The translations under genes and the position numbers were made by a program. Source: an uncultured Lachnospiraceae bacterium (lineage in GTDB: Bacteria > Bacillota > Clostridia > Lachnospirales > Lachnospiraceae). From it: a stretch of DNA of 64,000 nucleotides. The notes under the pieces are model-generated. The model was given only the letters and a program-made list of their open reading frames with translations. It did not search any database and was not told the DNA's origin. Of the stretch, positions 36,800-45,319 are shown piece by piece (position 1 is the first letter of the stretch; the number at the start of each line of letters is the position of its first letter). The stretch spans positions 1 to 64,000 of the forward strand of contig CAMOWK010000009.1 in the NCBI GenBank assembly GCA_946628415.1. Reading direction: 5' to 3'.

Positions 36800-38449
36800 T
36801 TATTTATCAAAAGATGAATCATATGTGTAATGCTCCAGATTCTGAGTTACACAATATGAAAATACTTCATCCAGATTCTTAAACCCGTGGTAGTAGAAAC
36901 CGGAACCAAAGTCGATGCTTCCGCTTGCCACTTCATAGCTTGTAAGATCAACATCACAAAGCCCACCGTCCACTATCTTCAGATTTGAGAATCTAATATA
37001 TGTATAGAATGAAAAATCTCCATCCTCTTCATTCCATCCATTTATCTTATATACGAGAAACGCGAAATTCTCTCCCACGCCTTCCTTGGAAATAAGAAGA
37101 TATGCGCCCTGATATTCTGCACCTTTAAAGTTTTCAGTTTCAGTATTCCAGTCTCTGGCGACCTTTGCGCTTATATAATCCGTCATCTGCTTCTGCATAG
37201 CACTCATGGTGTCTTCCGGAATTTCAGCAAGAGTTGCGATATAATAAGGAAGTCCTTCAACAGTAAATGTTTTCTCAAAGCTTTCAGGAACTTCGCCATA
37301 GTTCTCAGCCATCTGCTTAAACATTTCAGGATCATCTTTTGAATAATAATCGTAAGTCACAGTAACAGTTACTTCATCACCGTTACTAAGTCCGGAATTA
37401 TTCTCGATATTATATCTAAGATTCTGAAATGCACCGTCATTCTTACGCTCAGCTATCTCGGCACTGCCTTCCTTCGATATTCCCGAATACGTGAGTGTGA
37501 GTCCTTCAAATGCATCGAAGCTCCTAATCTCATCAAGACCACTTACAACGTATTTGACATCCTCTTCATCAATCTTAACCTTGAAAAACGGGGTTATGCT
37601 ATCAGAATCATTATCCCAGACATAGTTAATCGTATCGCCGTTTGAAAGATTCGAATCTTTGTCGAGCTCTCCGCTTACATATGCAAGGAAATATTCAGCA
37701 GGCGTAACTTCCGACTTAGGTTTATTGAATGAAAACAGTCCTTTTTTAGGGCTAAATGCCTTTTTACCCTTTCTTGTAAACTTAATCTTTTTTCCATAAT
37801 CTTTTATGAACTTATCTCTGTCAAATGTAGCGACCGCTGTACCGTACCCGTCATATCCTTCGGTCTCAAAAGTAACGTACTTTTTAAGCTTAACTGTAGT
37901 TTTTCTTGTTCCCATAAAAATACTCATTGCAACAATAAGTATAACTGCAGCTGCTGCAATCCCTATAATAATACCGAGTTTCTTTTTATCTATACCGGGT
38001 GATTTTTTCGGAACACTGTAACCAACGTTGGTCTGCTGCGGTGTCTGCTGATATGTGTTCTGTGCACCCTGCTGTGCTGCCTGCTGATATGTATTCTGTG
38101 TTGCCTGCTGGTATGCGCCATCTGTTCCCTGCTGTGCTGCACCATCTGCTCCTTGCTGGTACGAGTTCTGTGCTGCCTGCTGGTACGTATTCTCTGTCCC
38201 CTGCGGCGGTGCCTGCTGGTACGTACCCTCTGTTCCCTGCGGCGGTGCCTGCTGGTACGCATTCTCTGTTCCCTGCGACGGTGCCTGCTGGTACGTATTC
38301 TCTGTTCCCTGCTGTGCTGTCTGCTGGTACGAAATTTGCGGAGTTTGACCTGCAGCTGCGGAATCATCACTCACCACAAACTGAGCTCCGCAAAATCTAC
38401 AGAATCTGGCAGTATCCTCAACCTGATTTCCACATTGATAACAAAACAT
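36800..38449 (-). CDS. Zinc-ribbon membrane protein with Gln-rich repeats
   Basis: A 549-residue protein of unknown role. I start at the ATG 38447-38449 (MFCYQCG), 7 bases after AGGGAGG; a frame open from 38518 has no ribosome site. Order: a zinc ribbon (CYQCG at 3-7, CRFCG at 17-21), about 100 residues of Gln/Ala/Pro/Tyr repeats with a 12-residue unit (GTENTYQQAPSQ), a basic stretch, one membrane helix (LGIIIGIAAAAVILIVAMSIFMG), then an external domain of about 350 residues with DUF-like beta repeats (VKLKKYVTFETEGYDGYGTA). The layout, ribbon inside and beta domain outside, is common in Clostridia, where function is unknown. Confidence 0.82.
   Translation of the reverse strand: MFCYQCGNQVEDTARFCRFCGAQFVVSDDSAAAGQTPQISYQQTAQQGTENTYQQAPSQGTENAYQQAPPQGTEGTYQQAPPQGTENTYQQAAQNSYQQGADGAAQQGTDGAYQQATQNTYQQAAQQGAQNTYQQTPQQTNVGYSVPKKSPGIDKKKLGIIIGIAAAAVILIVAMSIFMGTRKTTVKLKKYVTFETEGYDGYGTAVATFDRDKFIKDYGKKIKFTRKGKKAFSPKKGLFSFNKPKSEVTPAEYFLAYVSGELDKDSNLSNGDTINYVWDNDSDSITPFFKVKIDEEDVKYVVSGLDEIRSFDAFEGLTLTYSGISKEGSAEIAERKNDGAFQNLRYNIENNSGLSNGDEVTVTVTYDYYSKDDPEMFKQMAENYGEVPESFEKTFTVEGLPYYIATLAEIPEDTMSAMQKQMTDYISAKVARDWNTETENFKGAEYQGAYLLISKEGVGENFAFLVYKINGWNEEDGDFSFYTYIRFSNLKIVDGGLCDVDLTSYEVASGSIDFGSGFYYHGFKNLDEVFSYCVTQNLEHYTYDSSFDK
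38025..38335. repeat. In-frame tandem repeats, 36-bp unit
   Basis: Coding repeats inside the zinc-ribbon gene. Four consecutive 36-bp units are clear at 38178-38213, 38214-38249, 38250-38285 and 38286-38321, differing at only a few bases. More degenerate units with 24- and 36-base spacing reach down to about 38025. Every unit keeps the frame and encodes TYQQA. Copy number is likely to vary between strains by slippage or recombination (inference). Confidence 0.85.
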
Positions 38450-38577
38450 GATATGCCTCCCTGAATCACCGTTCATTTTACTCATGCCTTTATACAAATA
38501 CATTGTATATTCTATCACTTAAATGTTACCTTTGTCATCAGAAAAATGTATTATCGATTCTTACAATTCCTGTTAAG

Positions 38578-38655
38578 AAAAAAAGGCATACACAGCTGTT
38601 GCTATGTATGCCCACTCCCCTTTTGGGGAAATGACAGAGGAACAATTTCTGTCAG
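38578..38655 (-). terminator. Terminator and hairpin stack after pdxY
   Basis: Three hairpins follow the pdxY stop on the minus strand: TGACAGA/TCTGTCA (about 38632-38655), CCCCTTTTGGGG (38616-38627) and a terminator GGCATAC/GTATGCC (38584-38590 with 38605-38611, extended by ACA/TGT) followed by a run of T (38578-38583). The last is a convincing intrinsic terminator. The remainder of the gap to the zinc-ribbon gene shows only that gene's upstream region. Confidence 0.8.
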
Positions 38656-38706
38656 GAGAAACATCATTATAAGATGTGACTGATCGATATTATTAATAAA
38701 TTCTCC

Positions 38707-39546
38707 CTACACCAGCTTATAAAGATTTGTTACAAGCCCGGGTATAGTTGCTTCAAAATCAACGCCGTACCATGGCTTCTCCGGGTTATCAAGCGTTACT
38801 TTGATCGTATCTCTGGTATAATCTGCAGCAAGCTTAAATGCTTCGTCTATATTTACGCCTCTTGTAAGAGCACCAACACAAACAGATGCAAATATATCTC
38901 CGGTTCCATGATAAGCAGCATCAACCCTGTCATTCTGATATGTAAAATATCTGCCGGTTTCAGTCTGAAGACCGTAAACTCCTGTCTTACCCTCCGAAAG
39001 CGAAACTCCCGTCAGAACAACAGTCTTCGCTCCGAGCTTTGCCAGTCTTTCAAGAAGAAGCTTTATATAATCTTCGTCATAAACTTCCTTATACTCCGTA
39101 TCTGTCATAAAGCAGGCTTCGGTAATGTTCGGAACGATTATATCCGCCTCCCCGCAGAGTCCTGCATTAAGCTTTGCATAATTCTCATCAAAAGCCGGAT
39201 ATAGCTTTCCGTTATCTGCCATAACAGGATCGATGAATATTAATGTATCATCCCCACCAAAATCACTGAATATCTTCTTTGCTATCTCGATTTCTTCAGT
39301 CGATCCAAGATAGCCTGTATAAATGGCATCGAAATGAAAACCTTCTTTTTTCCAATGCTCTGTAATAGGCAGCAGTTCATCAGTGAGATCCTTTACCGTA
39401 AAATTCTGAAACATTGTATGTGTTGAAAGCACAGCTGTAGGAAGTATTACCGTCTCAACTCCCATTGCTGAAATGATAGGCAGCGCTACCGTTGTACTGC
39501 ATTTTCCAAAGCATGATATATCTTGAATAGTAAGGATTCTTTTCAT
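38707..39546 (-). CDS. pdxY: Pyridoxal/pyridoxamine kinase
   Basis: A 279-residue ribokinase-fold kinase of the PdxK/PdxY group, making pyridoxal 5'-phosphate from salvaged vitamers. It starts RILTIQDISCFGKCSTTVALPIIS, with ILPTAVLSTHT, FDAIYTGYLGS, DPVMADNGKLY, NITEACFMTD and AAYHGTGDIFASV (the catalytic GTGD). I take the ATG at 39544-39546, with AAGGAAG 8 bases upstream; the earlier frame start at 39576 has none. The gene next upstream is a PdxR-like regulator, which fits vitamin B6 control. Confidence 0.92.
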   Translation of the reverse strand: MKRILTIQDISCFGKCSTTVALPIISAMGVETVILPTAVLSTHTMFQNFTVKDLTDELLPITEHWKKEGFHFDAIYTGYLGSTEEIEIAKKIFSDFGGDDTLIFIDPVMADNGKLYPAFDENYAKLNAGLCGEADIIVPNITEACFMTDTEYKEVYDEDYIKLLLERLAKLGAKTVVLTGVSLSEGKTGVYGLQTETGRYFTYQNDRVDAAYHGTGDIFASVCVGALTRGVNIDEAFKLAADYTRDTIKVTLDNPEKPWYGVDFEATIPGLVTNLYKLV

Positions 39547-39614
39547 ACTGTTCTTCCTTTCTTTATGTATCCTCAAGCTTTCTTATGTATCGCATAAGAA
39601 TATATAATAAAAAT

Positions 39615-39656
39615 GACCATAAAAAAATATCCAGTTTTAGACATTTTTATATGGTC
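39615..39656 (-). promoter_or_regulatory. Long inverted repeat upstream of pdxY, candidate PdxR operator
   Basis: Arms GACCATAAAAAAAT (from 39615) and ATTTTTATATGGTC (to 39656) match with one mismatch in 14, about a central CCAGTTTTAG. It lies about 70-110 bases upstream of the pdxY start, between pdxY and the pdxR-like gene, in the position expected for an operator. That PdxR binds it is inference. Confidence 0.5.
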
Positions 39657-39701
39657 AGATTTAAATAATCGGAATTGTAACTGAAAAGCATCAGCACAGA
39701 A

Positions 39702-41168
39702 TCAATCTTCTGACAGTAATCCCATCAGTTCTTTAACCGCATCATGATTATTATCAATGCCTATGCTTGAATAATTCATAACGAGCGTCCCGGTATTTTT
39801 CTTTTCCTGCATATAATAATCTGAAAGCGTGCTGATTCTGATCCCTTTACCAAGCGCCCTCTTCTTTAACTCATCATCTGAAAGCTCTGTCCGTAATTCT
39901 ATAAGGAAATGAAGTCCTGCCCCTTCATCCCTGATTCCGGATATGAGCTTTCCTTCATAATTCTTCAGTTCACCAAGTATCAGTTCCCGTTCTTTATTAT
40001 AATATCTTCTCAGCCTGTTTATGTGGCTTTCAAAGTAACCATTCAGAATAAACTCAGCAAGTGTATACTGCTGGAAGTTAGAAACCGTGCAGCTGTAAAA
40101 TCCAAGTTCATCCTTAAATCTCTTCATCAGCTTTTCCGGAAGTATCATATAGCTGATTCTTATGGTTGACGTGAGTGTTTTTGTAAATGTATTCATGTAA
40201 ATGACTTTGCCACTCGTATCCATTTCAAACAGTGTCGGCATAGGAAGTCCGTCCGACCTAAGTTCGGAATCGTAATCATCTTCAATTATGAATCTGCTTT
40301 CCTTCTCTTCAGCCAGTCTTAGAATCTCATATCTCCTTCCTGCCGGCATACTTACCCCTGTCGGAAAATGGTGAGACGGTGATATATGAAGTATATCCGC
40401 GTCACTGCCGGAAAAAACCTTCGCATCAACTCCGTTTTCATCCAGCGGAATGTATCTTACTTTAACCTGATTCGCCCTGTATATCTTTGAAATCTTGACA
40501 TATCCGGGTTCTTCAAGCGCATATATTTTATCCCTTCCAAAAAGCTGTATAAGAAGCGAATACAGATACTCCGTTCCGGCACCTATGATGATCATCTCCG
40601 GGTCAACCTTCATTCCTCTGAACTCCTGCAGATGTTTTGCAATCGCAGTTCTAAGACTTTTCGTCCCCTGTGCCGGAGAAGGAATAAGAATCTCCTCGCT
40701 TTTTTCGGAAAGCACCTTTCTCATAACCTTAGCCCAGTTTGAAAACGGAAAAAGCTTTTCATGATTTCTGTTGCTTGTGAAGTCATATTTTACGGTTTCA
40801 TATGCTGCTTCGTAATCTTCATCCGGATATTCGGAGTTGTCCCCTTTAGTTCCGGTATTTCCTATCTCCTTACTTCCCGAATTAGCCGCTGCACTGCCCT
40901 GTCCATCTAAATCCGTGCGTCTTAGCTTAAGGCTCTCAACAAAAAATCCGCTCTTTGGCTTAGAATAAATATATCCCTCGGATGCAAGCTTATCATATGC
41001 ATTTTCAACTGTTATAGTACTGACCCCAAGGTTCTTTGCAAATGCACGTTTAGACGGAAGCCTTTCATCCCCTTTTAAGGTCCCGTCTTCAATGTCCTGC
41101 TTTATGAATCTGTAAAGCTGTATATAAAGCGGAAATCCGCTTTCTTCTTTAAAGTGATAAGTCAGCAT
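39702..41168 (-). CDS. pdxR: MocR-type (PdxR-like) transcription regulator
   Basis: A 488-residue chimera: an N-terminal GntR winged helix (LYIQLYRFIKQDIEDGTLKG, RLPSKRAFAKNLGVSTITVENAYDKL) and a C-terminal aminotransferase-like fold that binds PLP (IIGAGTEYLYSLLIQLFG, EEPGYVKISKIYRA, FIIEDDYDSELR, the PLP Lys in MNTFTKTLTSTIRI). A Ser/Gly-rich linker of about 40 residues (100-140) joins them. MocR proteins of the PdxR group sense PLP and control B6 genes; the adjacent pdxY makes this the likely role. It overlaps the pseudouridine synthase end by 20 bases. Confidence 0.88.
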   Translation of the reverse strand: MLTYHFKEESGFPLYIQLYRFIKQDIEDGTLKGDERLPSKRAFAKNLGVSTITVENAYDKLASEGYIYSKPKSGFFVESLKLRRTDLDGQGSAAANSGSKEIGNTGTKGDNSEYPDEDYEAAYETVKYDFTSNRNHEKLFPFSNWAKVMRKVLSEKSEEILIPSPAQGTKSLRTAIAKHLQEFRGMKVDPEMIIIGAGTEYLYSLLIQLFGRDKIYALEEPGYVKISKIYRANQVKVRYIPLDENGVDAKVFSGSDADILHISPSHHFPTGVSMPAGRRYEILRLAEEKESRFIIEDDYDSELRSDGLPMPTLFEMDTSGKVIYMNTFTKTLTSTIRISYMILPEKLMKRFKDELGFYSCTVSNFQQYTLAEFILNGYFESHINRLRRYYNKERELILGELKNYEGKLISGIRDEGAGLHFLIELRTELSDDELKKRALGKGIRISTLSDYYMQEKKNTGTLVMNYSSIGIDNNHDAVKELMGLLSED

Positions 41169-41967
41169 AAACTTCTTCTTTTGTTAACCTTTTATATTCT
41201 CCGGTATTTAGGTCATCAGGAAGAGTAAGACTTCCCATGGAAATCCTCTTCAGATAAACAACCCTCTTACCTACTGCCTCAAACATCCTCTTTATCTGGT
41301 GATACTTACCCTCATGAATCGTAATCCTGACTCTTGAGTATTTAGCCTTTTCTGCGCCGTCTCTTTCCAAACTATCTGCAGCCATGTCCAGGTTAATGGA
41401 AAGTCCGGAAAGCAGCTCCTCATTTTCCTCATTATAAGAATCGAAGCTCTCAAGTATCACAAGCCCTGCCGGTTCAAGACTGATACTTCCCTTTTCATCA
41501 GGAATCTCCATCCCCTCTGAAAAAGTTCTTATATCATCCTCCGTCACTTCGCCCAGAATCACTGCCTCGTAGCATTTATCCACATGCTTCCCGGGTGCCA
41601 GAAGTCTGTGAGATAGATCCCCGTCATTTGTAATAAGAAGAAGCCCTTCTGTATCTATATCCAGCCTTCCTACAGGGAAAAGATCTTTTCTTTTTGTCTC
41701 TGTTATAAGTTCCAAAACCGTTTTATGCACGGAGTCCGTCGTTGCCGATACTACTCCTTTAGGCTTATTAAGGAGGAAATACTCGAAAGTATTAAACGAC
41801 AGTTCTTTTCCGTCAAGACAGACTACCGCCACGTTTTCATCAACCCGGATATCAGAGTTTTTGGCAATACTTCCATCAACGGTTATCCTCCCACCGCGGA
41901 CCATTTCTTTAATTTTCTTTCTGGTACCTATTCCCATTTCGGATAAGTACCTGTCAAGTCTCATCAT
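41149..41967 (-). CDS. rsuA: rRNA pseudouridine synthase, RsuA type
   Basis: A 272-residue enzyme with an N-terminal S4 domain (RLDRYLSEMGIGTRKKIKEM) and a catalytic domain holding VGRLDIDTEGLLLITNDG, where the first Asp is the catalytic residue, and HEGKYHQIKRMFEAVGKRV. The RsuA group modifies uridine 516 of 16S rRNA. An extra stretch of about 35 residues (LESFDSYNEENEELLSGLSI and onward) interrupts the C-terminal half; it is absent from the short bacterial forms I know. Its first ATG overlaps the epimerase stop by 4 bases. Confidence 0.85.
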   Translation of the reverse strand: MMRLDRYLSEMGIGTRKKIKEMVRGGRITVDGSIAKNSDIRVDENVAVVCLDGKELSFNTFEYFLLNKPKGVVSATTDSVHKTVLELITETKRKDLFPVGRLDIDTEGLLLITNDGDLSHRLLAPGKHVDKCYEAVILGEVTEDDIRTFSEGMEIPDEKGSISLEPAGLVILESFDSYNEENEELLSGLSINLDMAADSLERDGAEKAKYSRVRITIHEGKYHQIKRMFEAVGKRVVYLKRISMGSLTLPDDLNTGEYKRLTKEEVYADLSL

Positions 41968-42857
41968 AATGCACCAAACACTTCCTTCATGCCTTCCTTT
42001 AAATCCGTGAAGTCTATTCCAAGCTGCTTTGCCATTTCGCCACTATAAATGTTTGACTCCTCTTTGGTTAATGGGAACGGAAGTGGAATCCCCCTGCTTA
42101 GTATTTCATCTATACTGATCATAACCCGTTCCGGACGTCTTCCTATAAGTCCGGCGGCAATATCATCAAGGACGTCCGCAAAACTGTCATAGGAATATAT
42201 ATCCTTCCCACACAGATTCAGCGCTTCAACATAAGGCATATCAAGCAGTTTAATCAAAGCCTTCGCAACATCATCGACATTTACAAGTTGAAATACCCCG
42301 TCAGCGTCCTTCGGATGCAGATACTGCCCGGCTTTCATTATCCAGTTAAAATATATACTCTCTCTCGGAGCATAATTATCTTTTCCATATATAAAAACAG
42401 GACGAACGGATGTAACCTTTATTCCGTACTTATCCTTCATCCTGATCAGTTCTTTTTCAAGCGCCACTTTGCCGCTGATATAATCCCCTGCATCTCCCCC
42501 GAAATCTCTCGTTTCAAAAGGAGCTGACTCATTTAGTATTTCTTCCGTCCCTCTTCTATATACATCAACGGTGCTTATAAAAATGTAACGTTCTGCCTTT
42601 CCTGAAAGCGCACTGCAGATTCCTTCAATATCACCTTCAGAATAAGCGCAGAAATCAACCACAGCATCAAAGTATAGATTGCGAAGTTTTTCCTTAAGCC
42701 CGGCTGCATCGTGCCTGTCACAGATAATGTACGATACATTTTCCGCGCCCATCCCTCTTGTGCCTCTGTTAATAAGAGTAATTTCGTGAGTCAGAGATGC
42801 AAGCTCTACAAATCTTTTTCCAAGAAAATATGTTCCACCGATACATAGTATTTTCAT
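41964..42857 (-). CDS. NAD-dependent epimerase/dehydratase family protein
   Basis: A 297-residue short-chain (extended) dehydrogenase. The start MKILCIGGTYFLGKRFVELA carries the Rossmann glycine motif GGTYFLG. It resembles the atypical group of isoflavone-reductase or chloroplast-CSP41-like epimerases (IGGTxFLG). The usual YxxxK is not obvious: ISGKVALEKELIR has Lys without the Tyr. I start at the ATG 42855-42857; a frame open to 42929 would overlap the CDF gene and lacks a better ribosome site. Substrate unknown. Confidence 0.8.
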   Translation of the reverse strand: MKILCIGGTYFLGKRFVELASLTHEITLINRGTRGMGAENVSYIICDRHDAAGLKEKLRNLYFDAVVDFCAYSEGDIEGICSALSGKAERYIFISTVDVYRRGTEEILNESAPFETRDFGGDAGDYISGKVALEKELIRMKDKYGIKVTSVRPVFIYGKDNYAPRESIYFNWIMKAGQYLHPKDADGVFQLVNVDDVAKALIKLLDMPYVEALNLCGKDIYSYDSFADVLDDIAAGLIGRRPERVMISIDEILSRGIPLPFPLTKEESNIYSGEMAKQLGIDFTDLKEGMKEVFGAL

Positions 42858-42915
42858 CAAAAAGTCCCCGCATAAAACCGTTTTCCGTAAGCGACAGTCT
42901 TCTAAAAAATGCATA

Positions 42916-44067
42916 TCAGAATCTGTCAACCGTTACAGTCATCAGATAATCAGTATATGTTTCACCCAGCTTTTCATTTATGATTCTTTTCACTTCGTCA
43001 TCTGTCTTATTCAGCTCATAAGGAACGGCAATATCGAAAATGAATCGTTCCTTCCCATTTCCATGAATCATCCTGAAGTCATGTATACTGATTCTTTCAT
43101 CCAGTTTCTTCATGTATTGTGAGAGTTCTTCTCTAAGCCGAAGCATTTCCTCATCGTCGGTTATAACAGGATCAATATGGATCGTGACTTCGGTAACAAT
43201 CTTCTCTTCCGTAATCCTTCTTTCGATATCATCCACAACCTCATGTGCTTCAACAAGGCTGAGGGTATAAGGCATTTCAACATGAAAACTAGAAACAATC
43301 ATTCCCGGTCCGTATTCATGAAGTCTTATATCATGGATTCCCAGAATTTCAGGATGCTCTTTTGCTATATTCTCTATACTCTCGATTATTTCTTTATCAG
43401 GTGCCTCTCCTATGATCGGCGCAATGGTCTCCTTTGCAGATTCGATTCCCGAATATATTACGAAAAGCGAAACTATGGCACCGGCATAGCCATCAACATT
43501 CTTTCCGAAGAAAAGCATGATGATAACAGATATAAGAGCAACCCCTGTGGTTATACAGTCAGACCTGCTGTCTATAGCCGTCGCCATCATAGCTTTAGAC
43601 GATATCTTTTTGCTTATCTTTGTGTAAAAGATCGACATCCATAATTTAAGCAGAATCGAACCGGAAAGAATGATTATGGTCGTATAGCTTACATCCAGTT
43701 CTTTCGGATAAAATATATTGTGAAGCGACTCTTTGAGCAAGTTAATAGCTACAGCTATAACCGCTGCAGCTATAATAAATCCCGTCACATATTCAACTCT
43801 GCCGTGTCCGTAAGGATGCTCACGATCGGCCGGCTTGCCGGATATCCTGAATCCGATAAGAGTTGCAATGGAAGACACTGCATCCGAAAGATTATTCACC
43901 GCGTCAGACGCTATGGATACCGCTCCCGTAACAAGTCCCGTCACAATCTTAAATGCTGTCAGAATAAGATTACAGCATATACCTACTATACCTGCCATGA
44001 CGCCATAACTGTGACGGCTTGCATTGTCTTTATCCTTTATAAATATTTTTATCAAAAGTTCTGTCAT
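42916..44067 (-). CDS. Cation diffusion facilitator family transporter
   Basis: A 383-residue CDF exporter of divalent metal. Six membrane helices, with metal-site residues in SIASDAVNNLSDAVSSI (helix 2) and AIDSRSDCITTGVALI (helix 5), plus DREHPYGHGRVEYVTG between. The pattern DxxxN/DxxxD differs from the zinc-type HxxxD/HxxxD, and is more usual for Mn2+ or Fe2+ members. The cytoplasmic C-terminal domain is double length (about 205-383), containing two ferredoxin-like repeats (HDIRLHEYGPGMIVSSFHVE and IHDFRMIHGNGKERFIFDIA). Confidence 0.9.
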   Translation of the reverse strand: MTELLIKIFIKDKDNASRHSYGVMAGIVGICCNLILTAFKIVTGLVTGAVSIASDAVNNLSDAVSSIATLIGFRISGKPADREHPYGHGRVEYVTGFIIAAAVIAVAINLLKESLHNIFYPKELDVSYTTIIILSGSILLKLWMSIFYTKISKKISSKAMMATAIDSRSDCITTGVALISVIIMLFFGKNVDGYAGAIVSLFVIYSGIESAKETIAPIIGEAPDKEIIESIENIAKEHPEILGIHDIRLHEYGPGMIVSSFHVEMPYTLSLVEAHEVVDDIERRITEEKIVTEVTIHIDPVITDDEEMLRLREELSQYMKKLDERISIHDFRMIHGNGKERFIFDIAVPYELNKTDDEVKRIINEKLGETYTDYLMTVTVDRF

Positions 44068-44110
44068 CTGTTACCCTTACTTTTTGAAACAACTGCCTGT
44101 TTAAAACATC

Positions 44111-45151
44111 TTAATTAAATGAATAGCTGATAGTAATATCATTTCCCTTTGCACTCACCTCAGCCATAGCCCCGCATACGAGCGGCATCATAGGAGCAAG
44201 ATGTCCTATATCCAGATCCATTATTATCGGGACATTCAGATCTTTAAATGAATCTGTTACGGAATTATACTGGTCAGCGCCGAACATTTCCTCACCGAAA
44301 TGAAGAGGTCTTCCTATGAGTATACCCCTAACATACTTAAGCCATCCTGCTTCTTTTATCTGCCAGTAGGCACGGCGCATACTCATCGGGTTAAGATCAC
44401 AGCTTTCAAAGAACCAGATAAAGCCATCATCTTTATACTTTTCAAGGAATTCCTTCGTCCTGTCAAATCTCGTTCCCGTGAGAGTCACAAGACAGTCAAG
44501 ACAGCCGCCTATAAGCCGCCCTCTGAGTGACAGTTCACTATCCATCCTGCTTCCGTATATCTTAAGTTCTCTTTTTTCAGTCACGTTATAAGGAACAAGC
44601 GGATGTTCCTCATCCTTAAGACTTTCCTTTTCCCACTTGTCGTATCCTGTTACATAGTTTCTTTTGCCGGTCATAATTTCCAGCGCGTCATTTAAAGACT
44701 TATGCCATTCATTCATACCGAATGCAGGCGCACAAGGTCCATAAATAGCGGCAGTATCGGAAAGTATGGCAGACAGAAACACAAAGTTTGTGTTATCGGA
44801 ATAGCCCATATACCATTTGGGTTTAGCCTCTTTTATTCTGTCAAAATCTATGAACGGAACAGCCGTACACATAAGCTCACCACCACCGCATGAGATAAGT
44901 ATGTCAGGTGCTTCTTCTCCTGTCATGGTATAAGCATCCGTCAGCTCTGCGCCGCAAAGTTCCGGAGTATTGCTGATTCCGATTCCGCTCCCGGCATATA
45001 CATTCGGCCCCAGCCATAGCTTATAACCCATCTCTTTAAATTTTGCCTGAGCATTCATAAATGCCGATTTATATGGTTCAATATTGCACCCAAAAGATGG
45101 TGCTACAAAACCTATAGTACCTCCTTCAGGCAGATTTCCGGGATATCTCAT
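44111..45151 (-). CDS. S66 peptidase (LD-carboxypeptidase/MccF-like)
   Basis: A 346-residue serine peptidase of family S66, which includes murein LD-carboxypeptidase and microcin-C immunity protein MccF. Catalytic Ser in KWYMGYSDNTNF, Glu in FIWFFESCDLNP and His in DLDIGHLAPMMPL are all present. No signal peptide, so it should work in the cytoplasm, recycling wall peptides or degrading toxic peptide conjugates. Its length is closer to the MccF-like group. It follows a 120-base AT-rich repeat region. Confidence 0.87.
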   Translation of the reverse strand: MRYPGNLPEGGTIGFVAPSFGCNIEPYKSAFMNAQAKFKEMGYKLWLGPNVYAGSGIGISNTPELCGAELTDAYTMTGEEAPDILISCGGGELMCTAVPFIDFDRIKEAKPKWYMGYSDNTNFVFLSAILSDTAAIYGPCAPAFGMNEWHKSLNDALEIMTGKRNYVTGYDKWEKESLKDEEHPLVPYNVTEKRELKIYGSRMDSELSLRGRLIGGCLDCLVTLTGTRFDRTKEFLEKYKDDGFIWFFESCDLNPMSMRRAYWQIKEAGWLKYVRGILIGRPLHFGEEMFGADQYNSVTDSFKDLNVPIIMDLDIGHLAPMMPLVCGAMAEVSAKGNDITISYSFN

Positions 45152-45185
45152 ATTATTTCCTCTTATTCTTTCTATTCTAACGGTG

Positions 45186-45305
45186 TATCTATATCCGGCA
45201 TATACCTACATCCGACTCGCATCTATATCCGACTTGCATCTACGCACAGTTCATATCTATATGCGGCATGCATCCATGCACAATTCTCATCTATATCCGG
45301 TTCTC
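45186..45305. repeat. Degenerate short repeats ahead of the S66 peptidase
   Basis: A region of interspersed near-copies of ATCTATATCCG (plus strand) at roughly 20-50 base spacing, with variants of GCATCTACG and CATCCATGC. It fills the gap between the aldose epimerase stop (45320) and the peptidase start (45151). No ORF or terminator is clear within it. Confidence 0.6.
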
Positions 45306-45319
45306 ATCCATCATGAACT

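Noticed and set aside
38025..38335. Regular 36-bp repeats resembling a CRISPR array
   Set aside because: The units are contiguous with no spacers, keep one reading frame and encode a Gln-rich linker.
37990..38464. Arg- and Leu-rich frames on both strands around the repeats
   Set aside because: They are alternative-frame readings of the repeated DNA in the zinc-ribbon gene.
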